This document shows, one piece after another, positions 45,177 through 55,022 of a stretch of DNA of 64,000 nucleotides. Position numbers and translations under genes: made by a program. The stretch is taken from positions 1 through 64,000 of the forward strand of contig NZ_AP025018.1 of the NCBI RefSeq assembly GCF_019977735.1. The letters run 5' to 3'. A model generated the notes under the pieces. It was not told where the DNA came from and did no database searches. It was given only the letters and a program-made list of their open reading frames with translations. Source of the stretch: Calothrix sp. PCC 7716. GTDB lineage: Bacteria > Cyanobacteriota > Cyanobacteriia > Cyanobacteriales > Nostocaceae. The number at the start of each line of letters is the position of its first letter. Positions within the stretch are counted from its first letter, which is position 1.

Positions 45177-45223
45177 TGTAATAGCTGTTACGTTAATAAT
45201 TAGTGTAATAGCCGTTACGTTAA
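45177..45223. promoter_or_regulatory. Two tandem palindromic operators between divergent genes
   Basis: TGTAATAGCTGTTACGTTAA (45177-45196) and TGTAATAGCCGTTACGTTAA (45204-45223) differ at one base and are 27 bp apart. Each holds the dyad GTAA-N6-TTAC. They sit between a tetR gene and its divergent neighbour, as expected for TetR operators. Each also fits the NtcA pattern GTA-N8-TAC, an alternative reading. Confidence 0.75.
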
Positions 45224-45230
45224 CTTGTCA

Positions 45231-45776
45231 ATGAGTAGACCACCAGAACCTCAAAAAAAGGAAGAGCTTTTAGAAAAGTGTTTGAATGCTGCCATCGAAA
45301 CAGGTAGCTTGGACTGTAGCATTAACGTGATTGCCAAGCGCATTGGTACAAGTGGACGGATGCTTGTGTATCACTTTGGCTCGAAGCAAGAGTTAGAGAA
45401 GCAGGTAATTAGTCTTTTAGAAAGGCGCCTGCGTGATAAATTATGGTCATTTCAGGTGACAGAGGATGGGGATATATTAAAAGCTTTGATTCAAATGTGG
45501 AAGCATTTCACATCATCAGACATGCATGGTTTACTTAAACTGACAATGGAACTAAACCAGCGTGCAGTGCAAGGTGATATAGAAACGCGGCAATTTTTAG
45601 AGCTTGAAATTCAAAAATGGCTAGAAGCGCTATCACAGCTTTTACACGATGAGGATAAAGCGTTAATGCTACTGCACTTATTTCAAGGTGCCGTCCTAGA
45701 TTATCTGACCACAGGAAGCACGCAGCGTGGAGAGCAAACAATTAGAAATTTTATCAAAGCTTCTCAACAAAAGTAA
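45231..45776 (+). CDS. TetR-family transcriptional regulator
   Basis: The ATG at 45231 (MSRPPEPQKKEELLEKC) is used; the in-frame TTG at 45225 adds only two residues. The HTH is 'GSLDCSINVIAKRIGTSGRMLVYHFGSKQELEKQVI', followed by an all-helical ligand domain of ~120 residues. It is divergent from the membrane-protein gene at 44748, and two operator-like repeats end eight bases before the start codon. Autoregulation and control of the neighbour are therefore likely. Confidence 0.88.
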   Translation: MSRPPEPQKKEELLEKCLNAAIETGSLDCSINVIAKRIGTSGRMLVYHFGSKQELEKQVISLLERRLRDKLWSFQVTEDGDILKALIQMWKHFTSSDMHGLLKLTMELNQRAVQGDIETRQFLELEIQKWLEALSQLLHDEDKALMLLHLFQGAVLDYLTTGSTQRGEQTIRNFIKASQQK

Positions 45777-45801
45777 GGTGGGCAGTGCCCACCTTACTAA
45801 G

Positions 45802-46479
45802 TTATTCTGTAGTCAATGTAGAAAGAAAAGAATTTGCATACAGTGCAGCTTGGGTTCTGTCTCTCAAACCCAAGCTACTTAAAATATTAGTCACGTGGTT
45901 TTTTACGGTGTTTTCGGATATATATAGTGTGCGCGCGATTTCTCGGTTATTGGCGCCAGTTGCAATTAAGCGTAACACTTGTAATTCTCTTGGAGATAGT
46001 TCTAATAGTTCTTGGGGAATATTTGATTTTACAGGTTGAGTAGCAGACTGGGAAAATGCTTTTTCAAACAACCCCGGTCCCATGTGGGTGTAACCCTGAT
46101 GTACTGCGCGTATAGCTGCTGCTAGTTCTTTGGAGGGAGTATCTTTAAGTAAATAACCTTTGGCGCCGAAGCGCATTGCTTTTAAAATATACTCATCGTC
46201 ATCGAATGTAGTTAAGATTAATACTTTTGTGTCAGGAAATTTGAAGCAAATTTGCTCAGTTGCAGCAACGCCATCCATTATAGGCATTCGTACATCAAGG
46301 AGTATAACGTCTGGTTGTTTTGGCGTGTTGTAAAGTGAGTGTAATAAATCTAATGTCTGTTGACCATCTTCAGCATCACCAACTACTTGCATATCGGGTT
46401 TTGATTCAAGTAGACTTTTGAGACCTTCGCGGATGATAATTTGGTCGTCTACTAGTAATAAGCGAATTTTATGACTCAT
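45802..46479 (-). CDS. NarL/LuxR-type response regulator
   Basis: The 225-residue protein has a receiver domain (LLVDDQIIIREGLKSLL, phospho-Asp in 'PDVILLDVRMPIMDG', Lys in 'YLLKDTPSKEL'). A LuxR-type HTH follows (ELSPRELQVLRLIATGANNREIARTLYISENTVKNHVTNILSSLGLRDRTQAALYA). It overlaps the kinase gene by four bases, so the two are translated together and form a two-component system. The signal is unknown; the ABC exporter and adaptor genes are divergent from the pair. Confidence 0.94.
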   Translation of the reverse strand: MSHKIRLLLVDDQIIIREGLKSLLESKPDMQVVGDAEDGQQTLDLLHSLYNTPKQPDVILLDVRMPIMDGVAATEQICFKFPDTKVLILTTFDDDEYILKAMRFGAKGYLLKDTPSKELAAAIRAVHQGYTHMGPGLFEKAFSQSATQPVKSNIPQELLELSPRELQVLRLIATGANNREIARTLYISENTVKNHVTNILSSLGLRDRTQAALYANSFLSTLTTE

Positions 46480-47750
46480 TCTTCTATAAGGGAAGTTATT
46501 AAAGGGATATTAACTTGAATTTTACAACCCATGTCAGGAGAACTGTCTATATAAAATGTCCCTCCTAGCGTGGTAGCACGTTCACGCATTCCTTGAATTC
46601 CAAAACCTGTTGTATTTTGTTCTGGGTTAAATCCTTTACCATTATCTTCGATTTTTAAATATAAGTTCCCCGGTCGCGAGTGGATGTTAATAATAACTTG
46701 CTGTGCTGCACTATATTTACTAATATTCGTTAACGCTTCTTGAATGATACGGAATGCAGCAGTGTTTATATCAACTGTTAAAGGATGGCTAATGTCGATA
46801 GTATAATCAAGGGAAATATTCGACCTTTGGGAAAAATCTTTGACTAATAATGAAAGTGCTGATTCTAAATCTTCTGCTTGTAGCGGATTTGACCTTAACT
46901 TGGATACCGATTGTCTAATTTCCTTGAGTGCCATGACTGTTAACTGCATGGCGCCGTTTATATAATTATAAGTTTTATCCGGCTCAGTTTGGTAAAATAA
47001 CAGAGCATTTTCTAATTGTATTCGTTGTGCTGTTAAAGCATGTCCTAACGAATCATGAATTTCCCGCGCGATATAATTACGTTCTTGTAAAATTGCTTGG
47101 TCTTCAATTCTTAGAGAGTATTGCCGAAGCTGTTCGTGAGCAAGTGCTAGCTTTTGCCTACTTTGATGTTCAGATATTAGAGCATTTACTAGTATAAATG
47201 TAAATATGATTGATAAACTAAAATAGAATGAAGCAGTAATAGTAATAAACCCCACTTGCATTCTCAACTCCTCTATGGAAGGTATAGGTGTTAACCATTG
47301 CTGTTGAATTAATTGAAGATTTCTAAGAGAAGCGGTCAATGAAAATAAATATGATATAATTGCCAGTCCTGCAACAAGATAACGCTTGCTATTATCAAAA
47401 ATTATACAACTACGAATAATAATCACTAAGTATGGAGCATAAAGCCGCGACCATCCACCAAGCCAATCAGCTAAATAAATTAAGCCAAATTCTAAAGCTG
47501 TGTATAGCCACTTTTGTTTATTAGAACCCTTGGGTAAGCGTAAACCCATTAGTCCAAATATAATAATGCTAATAAATGTAATTTGCCAAGCAAAAGGAAT
47601 TTTTTGACTAGGACTCGGTGGTAATGACCAGGTTATAAAGGAAAGAACACTTTCCCACGGAACTTCAGCGATGACTGTCATCGAGAGTAAAACCCATTCA
47701 ACATATAGTAATAAGCGAAAAGGATGATTTGTTTTTTTAAGCATGTTCAT
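46476..47750 (-). CDS. NarX/LiaS-type membrane histidine kinase
   Basis: The 424-residue protein has several N-terminal membrane segments (about residues 10-195) and a coiled linker. The HisKA_3 H-box is 'ARE IHDSLGHALTAQRIQLE', and the HATPase has 'LKIEDNGKGFNPEQNTTGFGIQGMRERA'. The partner regulator is encoded immediately downstream with a four-base overlap. Divergent from it, 230 bases away, is an ABC exporter gene, which the pair may control as in LiaRS- or DesKR-like systems; this is inference from position. Confidence 0.92.
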   Translation of the reverse strand: MNMLKKTNHPFRLLLYVEWVLLSMTVIAEVPWESVLSFITWSLPPSPSQKIPFAWQITFISIIIFGLMGLRLPKGSNKQKWLYTALEFGLIYLADWLGGWSRLYAPYLVIIIRSCIIFDNSKRYLVAGLAIISYLFSLTASLRNLQLIQQQWLTPIPSIEELRMQVGFITITASFYFSLSIIFTFILVNALISEHQSRQKLALAHEQLRQYSLRIEDQAILQERNYIAREIHDSLGHALTAQRIQLENALLFYQTEPDKTYNYINGAMQLTVMALKEIRQSVSKLRSNPLQAEDLESALSLLVKDFSQRSNISLDYTIDISHPLTVDINTAAFRIIQEALTNISKYSAAQQVIINIHSRPGNLYLKIEDNGKGFNPEQNTTGFGIQGMRERATTLGGTFYIDSSPDMGCKIQVNIPLITSLIEE

Positions 47751-47767
47751 ATCTGTGTGTATAAAAA

Positions 47768-47838
47768 TATATTTACCACAGAGGCACAGAGAAACAGAGA
47801 GAAGAATTTCTCTGTGTCCTCTGCGTCTCTGTGGTAAT
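47768..47838. repeat. Inverted pair of CTCTGTGG repeats between kinase and exporter genes
   Basis: 'taccacagaggcacagagaa' and 'ttctctgtgtcctctgcgtc' with 'tctgtggta' form a long hairpin in the 230-base divergent promoter region. It is the same family as 31232-31312. Confidence 0.82.
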
Positions 47839-47979
47839 AAATACTATATTTTGCCTTAATAGCTTTTCCGAAGCACTAGTACTTTATTCCTATTTATTTT
47901 TAGGACTATCGAATCATTTAGATTTCCAGGCTAATTACTATAATGCTGAAAGTGGCACTAAATAGCTTCTGTCAAAGTA

Positions 47980-49779
47980 ATGCTTCCTATACAGCAAATT
48001 CAACGTTTTCTTCAAGTATTCGGCAAATCAATTGCACTACTCTGGTCTGCGGCGCCTATTCTGACGGTTTTACTAATTATATGTCAGTTGCTCCAAGGTT
48101 TGGCGCCTGCGGTTAGTGTATGGATTGTTAAACAGGTAGTAGATACTATTAGTGCAGCATTAACACAAAAAGTTAATATCAGTACAAATATTACGTTTTT
48201 GTTAGCAGGTTGGATTGCTGCTTTGATGCTAGAGTCATTGTTACCACCTTGGGTAACAGTAATTCAAAGTAATCTCAATGAAAGGTTGATGGGACATATT
48301 AACCTAAAGCTCATGCAAAAAGCGAATACGTTTGAAGATTTACAAGCGTTTGAAGATACTCAGTTTTATGACCGTTTACAAATATTGCGTGAGGAAGCAA
48401 ATCAAAAACCTTTATATCTATTAGCAGGTTTGGGTTACTTGGGTAAGGAACTCGCTACCATATTAACTATTGCAGGATTATTATCTTCTTTGGGTTGGTG
48501 GGTTCCGACGCTATTATTTGCTGTTTCTTTACCTCAAGCTTATATTTCATTCCGTTTGGAAGAGTCTGCTTGGCGAATAACAGAAGGCAAAAGTCAGCAA
48601 ATGCGACGGATGGACTATTTTTCTTCTATCCTGCTTACAGATACTTATGCAAAGGAAGTTCGCTTGTTTGGTTTGGGCAAATTCATTTTAAACCGTTATC
48701 AGCGCGCTTTCACTGACTGGCATCAAGCACAGTCTAGCATACGCTTTCGTCAAGCTGGATGGTCAATGTTATCTGCCTCAATAAGTGCTATTGCCAATGC
48801 TGGTATTTTTTACTGGGTTGTACAGCAAGCTATTGGCGGGAACTTAACTCCGGGAAGCGTTCTACTATATATACAGTCGCTGGTATATTTTGAAGAGAGT
48901 GTTGCCCAAATTTCCTATTCACCAATATTGTTTGAAGCGCTGGTGTATATGCGCTCTTTGTTTGAGTTTCTCGCAAAACAGCCAATTTTGTATATAAACC
49001 CTTCCCCCGTTACGGTAGCCTCAAATTTTACAAGTGGTATTGAATTTAAAAACGTTTCGTTTAATTACCCTGATGGTAGGTTAGCACTTTCTAATATCAG
49101 TTTTACTATCTACCCTGGAGAGACTGTAGCACTCGTTGGTGAAAACGGCGCCGGGAAAACTTCTTTAATTAAATTGCTCACACGCTTATATGACCCAACA
49201 TCGGGTAGCATATTTGTTGATGATACTAATTTACAAGATTTGGATATTACTCAATGGCGCCAGCGTATCAGTGTAGTGTTTCAAGATTTTGGTAAGTACT
49301 CGTTGACGTTAGGTGAGAATATCAAAATTGGTGATTTAAGTATAGAAGATACATCGCGTATTGATGAAGCTGCACAGCAAGCTCGTATTGTTTCACTTTT
49401 AAAGCGTTTGCCGCAGGGTTACGAAACTCCTTTGGGTAAACAGTTCGATGGTACTGAGTTATCTGGTGGACAGTGGCAGAAGTTAGCTATCGCGCGCGCA
49501 TTTTTTCGTAAGGATGCTCAAGTTCTCATTTTAGATGAACCAACTGCAGCTTTAGACCCACGCAGCGAATTTGATGTTTACCAACGCTTTACGGAGTTAG
49601 CGCGCGGGAAAACAACAGTATTAGTTACACATCGTCTTGCTTCTGTACGGATGGCGTCGAGAATTTTGGTATTGAAACAAGGATGCTTATTGGAACAAGG
49701 TAGTCACGAAGAGTTAATAAATAAAGGTGGTGAATATGCTGCTCTGTGGAAAATGCAAGCTGAACAATATTTAGTTTAA
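47980..49779 (+). CDS. ABC exporter (fused permease and ATPase)
   Basis: The 599-residue half-transporter has six membrane segments in the first ~330 residues. Its nucleotide-binding domain has Walker A 'VGENGAGKTSLIKLL', Q-loop 'VVFQDFGKYSLTLGENI', signature 'LSGGQWQK', Walker B 'VLILDEPTAALDP' and the switch His in 'VLVTHRL'. It belongs to the family of peptide, lipid and drug exporters that work as homodimers. An adaptor gene (HlyD-like, frameshifted) follows on the same strand. Confidence 0.94.
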   Translation: MLPIQQIQRFLQVFGKSIALLWSAAPILTVLLIICQLLQGLAPAVSVWIVKQVVDTISAALTQKVNISTNITFLLAGWIAALMLESLLPPWVTVIQSNLNERLMGHINLKLMQKANTFEDLQAFEDTQFYDRLQILREEANQKPLYLLAGLGYLGKELATILTIAGLLSSLGWWVPTLLFAVSLPQAYISFRLEESAWRITEGKSQQMRRMDYFSSILLTDTYAKEVRLFGLGKFILNRYQRAFTDWHQAQSSIRFRQAGWSMLSASISAIANAGIFYWVVQQAIGGNLTPGSVLLYIQSLVYFEESVAQISYSPILFEALVYMRSLFEFLAKQPILYINPSPVTVASNFTSGIEFKNVSFNYPDGRLALSNISFTIYPGETVALVGENGAGKTSLIKLLTRLYDPTSGSIFVDDTNLQDLDITQWRQRISVVFQDFGKYSLTLGENIKIGDLSIEDTSRIDEAAQQARIVSLLKRLPQGYETPLGKQFDGTELSGGQWQKLAIARAFFRKDAQVLILDEPTAALDPRSEFDVYQRFTELARGKTTVLVTHRLASVRMASRILVLKQGCLLEQGSHEELINKGGEYAALWKMQAEQYLV

Positions 49780-49783
49780 TTAA

Positions 49784-49862
49784 TCCCCCCAACCCCCCTT
49801 AGTAAGGGGGGCTAAGAATAACCCTCTTTTCCCCCCCTTATTAAGGGGGGTTAGGGGGGATC
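49784..49862. repeat. Inverted pair of GATCCCCCC repeats
   Basis: 'atccccccaaccccccttag' and 'cttattaaggggggttaggg' with 'gggatcg' form a hairpin between the exporter and adaptor genes. The family also occurs at 36319 and 51558-51652. Confidence 0.85.
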
Positions 49863-49908
49863 GATTTCAAGGTAACTTTTTAACCGATATTATTAAGAGA
49901 GGGATATT

Positions 49909-50996
49909 TTGAGTCAGTTAATTAAGCACTCTAATTCTGGCAAGTTGAAAAAATATTGCCTTGGTTTATTGGGTTAATGAGTGTGGGAGTTATAGGAACT
50001 ATAGCTACTGTTCTTTTCTCACATACTCAAAAAAGTAATGTTGATATAGATGCTCAGACTATTACAGTAGAAAGTAAAAACTGGGTGATGGAAATTCAAG
50101 CGTCGGGTGTGGTACAACCCTTTCGCAAAATTAATCTTAGTCCTGAAGATAGCGGTAAGATAGCTTCTCTTTATGTTCGTGAAGGTGACTTTGTTCGCAA
50201 AGGACAAGTTATCGCGCGTATGAATAGCGATAAATTGGAAGCTCAGGTAAATCAATATAAAGCTATATTAGCAAAAGCTACGGCAGATTTAGAACAGAAG
50301 CGTTCAGGAACTCGTCCAGAAGAAATTGCTCAAGCTAACGCACGGTTAGTAAAAGCACAAGCTTATTTACAGCAGCTACAAAATACTACCCCTCAAGAAA
50401 TTAATCAAGCTCAAGTACAGTTAGATGCAACTGTTGCAAAAACAGAACTAACGAAAATTCAATTTAATCGTAATCGAAAGTTAAAACAAGAAGGCGCCGT
50501 TTCTCAAGATAAACTAGATGAAGCAGCAACTAACTATAAAACAGCTTTGGCAACACAACAAGAAGCACAAACTAAGCTCGAACAGTTGCATAATAGTAAA
50601 AAACAAGAGCTTACTCAGCGTCAAGCTGCTGTTGAAGAAACTCTCCAAGCTTTGAAGCAACAAAAGAGCGGAGTCCGTCTCAAAGAAATTACTCAAGCTG
50701 AAGCAGAAGTCAAACAAGCAACAGCACAACTTGCCTATTATCAAACCCAGTTTAATAATACTGTAATTCAGGCGCCGTTTGCTGGAATAATTACTCGTCG
50801 CTTTGCCCAAGAGGGAGATTTCGTCACACCCACAACAGCTGCATCAAGCAGTGAAGGAGCTACATCCACATCAATAGTAGAACTTTCAAGCGGTTTAGAA
50901 ATAGAAGCCAAAATTCCAGAGGCAAATATATCTAAAATTCAACTTGGACAAAGAGTAGATATCAAAACAGATACATACTCGAACAAGAGGCATTAA
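49909..50996 (+). pseudogene. HlyD/DevB-like membrane-fusion protein, frameshifted and truncated
   Basis: The likely original start is TTG 49909 (MSQLIKHSNSGKLKK), with 'aagagaggg' before it. At the A-run 49948-49953 one base is missing relative to an intact frame; with seven A it would read on as '..KKILPWFIGLMSVGVIGTIATV'. The remaining frame to 50996 has a lipoyl/barrel-sandwich hybrid domain, a long coiled coil (50230-50700), and 'VIQAPFAGIITRRFAQEGDFV'. The C-terminal membrane-proximal part is lost after 'VDIKTDTYS', where unrelated sequence is joined. It would have served with the ABC exporter. Confidence 0.85.
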
Positions 50997-51239
50997 AACG
51001 TAAAATAGACTCAATACGCATACAAGCTCAATTAGAAGCATATTGATGAAGGCATTTAGTACTTTACGTAACTATTGTAACAGTCGTAAGGTCGCCATTG
51101 GCAACCATACATACAATTAATAATACGAAGTAGTAGGCGCCTTGTTTATCAACAGCAACAACTTGACGAAACGAAACTTGAGCTTCAGCAACTTTTAGCT
51201 AAGTTAAAACAGCAAGGAATTGACCCTAATTCGCTTTAG
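50978..51239 (+). pseudogene. Uma2-type nuclease 3' fragments
   Basis: Two short frames can be read: LEQEALKRKIDSIRIQAQLE (50978-51046), and 'RRLVYQQQQLDETKLELQQL' continuing 'LAKLKQQGIDPNSL'-stop (51129-51239). The latter ending is typical of the coiled tail of cyanobacterial Uma2 (PF05685) nucleases. The catalytic domain is absent. Confidence 0.6.
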
Positions 51240-51242
51240 TTG

Positions 51243-51395
51243 TTAATATATTCCCTTGATATTTACATTTGGTGTAATTTGAGTGCCCAGTGCATCTGGA
51301 ATAATTTGGGCATATGTCGTTGCTTGTAGTGCAAGGGCAATTGCTAAAGTAGTAAAGCTAAAAATAGTAGAATGCGTTAATAACTGAATCATCAT
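51243..51395 (-). pseudogene. 5' fragment of a secreted haemagglutinin-like gene
   Basis: A 50-codon frame starts MMIQLLTHSTIFSFTTLAIA (signal peptide) and continues 'LQATTYAQIIPDALGTQITPNVNIKGIY'-stop. 'AQIIPDA' is the usual N-terminus of cyanobacterial filamentous-haemagglutinin (two-partner secretion) proteins. The rest is missing here, although a C-terminal piece lies at 52127-52777 on the other strand. Confidence 0.65.
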
Positions 51396-51557
51396 TTTCT
51401 TGACTAGTTTTAATTTTGTGATTAAGTCAAGTTAGGGATTCAGAGTTGCGCTAAACGATAGCTAAAAGCCGCTGCAATTTTACTGCTTTTGCAATAGGAG
51501 TTTTAATTGTAGAGACCTGGTAAACGTATAGGACTATCTAAATCAGTTGCTTGTGGA

Positions 51558-51652
51558 AATCCCCCCTAACAAGAACGCGAATTCGGGGGGGACAAGAGGG
51601 AGGTTCTTAAAGCCCACCCTTATCAAGGGGGGGTTGGGGGGGATCAACGATG
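51558..51652. repeat. Degenerate inverted pair of CCCCCC repeats
   Basis: 'aatcccccctaacaagaacg' and 'cttatcaagggggggttggg' with 'ggggatc' form a hairpin of the same family as at 36319 and 49784, with an extra internal block. Confidence 0.75.
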
Positions 51653-51654
51653 AT

Positions 51655-52110
51655 TTACTGCCAATTACCAACTAATACAAATGGAGACCAAATTGCAGGG
51701 TGTCCGTTTGCATCACTGATGATTTTTAGTTGGGAAAGACGTAGTGCTTCGGCTTTGTTAACTCCTGGTTTTTGAATTTGTTTGTAAAAGTTTTGAATTA
51801 GTGGTACGGTGTCAGCGTCATTGACAAACCATAAGCTTGCTAATGTACTTTGAACTCCTGCACGCAATGCTACTCCTGCTAGACCTAGTGTGGCACGACT
51901 GTCACCTGCGGCTGTTTGACAAGCGCTTAATGTTAATAGGTCAATTGGTTTTTTGCTGCGACGTAATACTGACTCGAATTCGTTGAGTGATACTCGTTGG
52001 TCGTAAAGTTGTAAAACTGTCGGTAGCATAAACTTGCTGTGCTGCAAATTGTGCTTGCTGGGTTAATTCCATTGCTTTACCCAAATTTCCCATTTTTTCG
52101 TAAACGGCGC
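51655..52110 (-). pseudogene. Decayed CHAT-domain protein
   Basis: The frame to 51655 reads 'VSLNEFESVLRRSKKPIDLL', then 'TLSACQTAAGDSRATLGLAGVALRAGVQSTLASLWFVNDADT' and 'AIWSPFVLVGNWQ', the end of a CHAT protease domain with its catalytic Cys. The catalytic His region is missing. Upstream, another frame reads 'AVYEKMGNLGKAMELTQQAQ', a TPR piece that would have preceded the CHAT domain. Deletions have joined the parts out of frame. Confidence 0.8.
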
Positions 52111-52126
52111 TTCTGAATCTACACCG

Positions 52127-52777
52127 TTGTTGACAATCAGTATTCCTGTTGGTTTGCAATATGGAGTAAATCCGGCAAAAATAGAAGCGCAAGGAAATAC
52201 TTTACAGGTGCCACCAAATCAAACTTTAGCTTTACTAAGTGGTGAAATTACCTTAAAAGGGTCAATAAAAATCAAAACTCAAGGTATTTTTGGTACGCAG
52301 TTTCGTAATATACTAAATATCAATAGTGATATTACCGCACCAGGCGCCAGTTCACAGTTAAGTGGAAATGTTGAAATCAATCAACCAGATATAGACCCGA
52401 CTTCAGGATTATTTGAAATATCAGTTGATGTTGTAGACGGAAGTCATTTAATTGTCCAGGGTTGTCCAGCATATAAAGGTAATTCATTTATTATCACTGG
52501 ACGTGGCGGTTTACCATCTTTACCCAACTCGATTGGACGCAGTAATCTTGCTTTGGGTGTTGATTGGGTTGAAAATAGAGTTTTGCAACAGGCAAGAGAG
52601 ACTATAAACCATAATAATATCTCACGTTTCCCAATCCATTCATATGTAAAGCAAAATCAAATAATCGAAGCATCAAGTTGGCAAATTAATCAAAAAGGTG
52701 AAGTATTACTAACTGCCCCTAAACCTATAACTAAATTATTCTCATCTACTTCAGACCCAACTATAAAATGTTATTAA
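52127..52777 (+). pseudogene. 3' part of a filamentous-haemagglutinin-like secreted protein
   Basis: The 216-codon frame contains beta-helix-like sequence (GLQYGVNPAKIEAQGNTLQV, 'PNQTLALLSGEITLKGSIKIK') and the characteristic C-terminal block 'LSGNVEINQPDIDPTSGLFE' with 'VQGCPAYKGNSFIITGRGGLP'. The latter is found at the end of cyanobacterial two-partner-secretion exoproteins. No signal peptide or TPS domain precedes it, so the gene has lost its 5' and middle parts. Confidence 0.8.
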
Positions 52778-52851
52778 CTAGAAGATTTTTATGGAAATAT
52801 TTGGTTTAATAATGTAGCCTTTGTAGATAAACTTATAATTGCAGTAAAAGT

Positions 52852-53085
52852 ATGCCAAACAACATAATTATTTTAATCGCTGCATTAATTATTGCTTTTT
52901 TTGTCTTTAGAGCTTTACTTAATGTAACAAAAACACTTATTAGTACAGCTATTACGATTCTTATCGTTGTAGTTATACTATCAGTTTTTGGCTTTACTCC
53001 TCAAGACTTAATGCAGGAGCTAAAAAACTTACCTCAAATAATTGGACGCTCAATAACTGAAATCAGGAAGCTGTTTGGATTTTAA
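52852..53085 (+). CDS. Small two-helix membrane protein
   Basis: The 77-residue protein has two hydrophobic segments (IIILIAALIIAFFVFRAL and LISTAITILIVVVILSVFGF) and a basic C-terminal amphipathic part (LKNLPQIIGRSITEIRKLFGF). Similar short proteins are common in cyanobacteria and have no assigned function. Confidence 0.7.
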   Translation: MPNNIIILIAALIIAFFVFRALLNVTKTLISTAITILIVVVILSVFGFTPQDLMQELKNLPQIIGRSITEIRKLFGF

Positions 53086-53174
53086 AGACTTTCTTCTTAT
53101 GGGTGCATCAAAATCCGTAATTATACTCATGTCAGATTCGCTTTGCACTGAGAATAATTTAATAGTAAGAAAAT

Positions 53175-53721
53175 ACGTTTGGATTAAAGAGAAATTACAC
53201 CCAAAACTATATTGAATGGTTAACAGAACCCGCTTGGAATGCACCCAAAGGTGGGGAAACTGCGGTAGATATTGCCAGCCCTTTCAACGCGAACTAGAGT
53301 ACTACGAATTCTGCGCCTGAAACCCTTATTCTTGCGTCACCCACAAAGTAGGTTTTTTAGTTAACCACCGAATTTAATTACGAGAGCATATCAATTTTGT
53401 TCAATATGGCGCTATCTTAATTGTTCATTTTTTTGAAGAATATGCCGCAAGTCTTGTTGCTAGGAGGTTAATTGAACACGTATTTTAAGTCAATATTTTG
53501 GTACTAGTGTTCGCGTTGAAAGGGCTGGGTAGATATTGCTAACCGTTCGATGCCTGTAATTGCGGAAATTCAAGACAAACATCCTCAGGGTAATGTTTTA
53601 GTGGTTTATCTTGGTCGCGTCGGTAAGTATGGTTAAATTTGACGTTAACGGCCCATTGTTAGAAATATTAGGCGATCGCCACCATATCCCAGAGCATATT
53701 CGCTCTCGTCCGGGAACCTAA
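53175..53721 (+). pseudogene. Histidine-phosphatase (phosphoglycerate-mutase) gene disrupted by a MITE
   Basis: The piece before the MITE reads NYTQNYIEWLTEPAWNAPKG then 'GETAVDIA'. After it come 'VDIANRSMPVIAEIQDKHPQ' and 'GNVLVV', followed by a deletion of the core and 'MVKFDVNGPLLEILGDRHHI' with 'PEHIRSRPGT'-stop. This order matches cyanobacterial phosphoglycerate-mutase-like phosphatases. The 5' end with the RHGE/T site is missing. The only GCGATCGC in the window lies here at 53672. Confidence 0.82.
53276..53527. mobile_element. 252-bp MITE with terminal inverted repeats and 12-bp target duplication
   Basis: The ends are CAGCCCTTTCAACGCGAAC at 53276-53294 and its exact inverse at 53509-53527, with partial extension inward. 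The flanks carry the same 12 bases GGTAGATATTGC at 53264-53275 and 53528-53539, and the duplication matches the reading frame of the interrupted gene (GGETAVDIA). The interior has no long open frame. The transposase must be supplied from elsewhere. Confidence 0.9.
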
Positions 53722-53797
53722 TTACCACCTCTAGTTCATGGCCGAATGGCGCCTTTTGGTTTAAAGTCAACATATGTATTAATATATAAATCCATAG

Positions 53798-53827
53798 CAA
53801 AAAGCGCCCCCTGTAAAGGGAGCGCTT
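53798..53827 (-). terminator. psbA intrinsic terminator
   Basis: On the minus strand, AAGCGCTCCC, a short TTTAC loop and GGGGGCGCTT are followed by TTT. It lies 24 bases after the psbA stop and has a strong GC-rich stem. Confidence 0.88.
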
Positions 53828-53850
53828 AAGCGTTGGTTATTCAACTAGAA

Positions 53851-54986
<1,136 letters not shown>

Positions 54987-54993
54987 GTAAATT

Positions 54994-55022
54994 ATCTTAA
55001 TGTATATGTTTCTATTTGTAAA
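54994..55022 (-). promoter_or_regulatory. psbA promoter
   Basis: On the minus strand, TTTACA and TAAGAT are separated by 17 bases, about 60 bases upstream of the psbA start. This is close to the TTGACA-17-TATAAT pattern of group 1 sigma factors and is similar in layout to other cyanobacterial psbA promoters. Confidence 0.72.
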
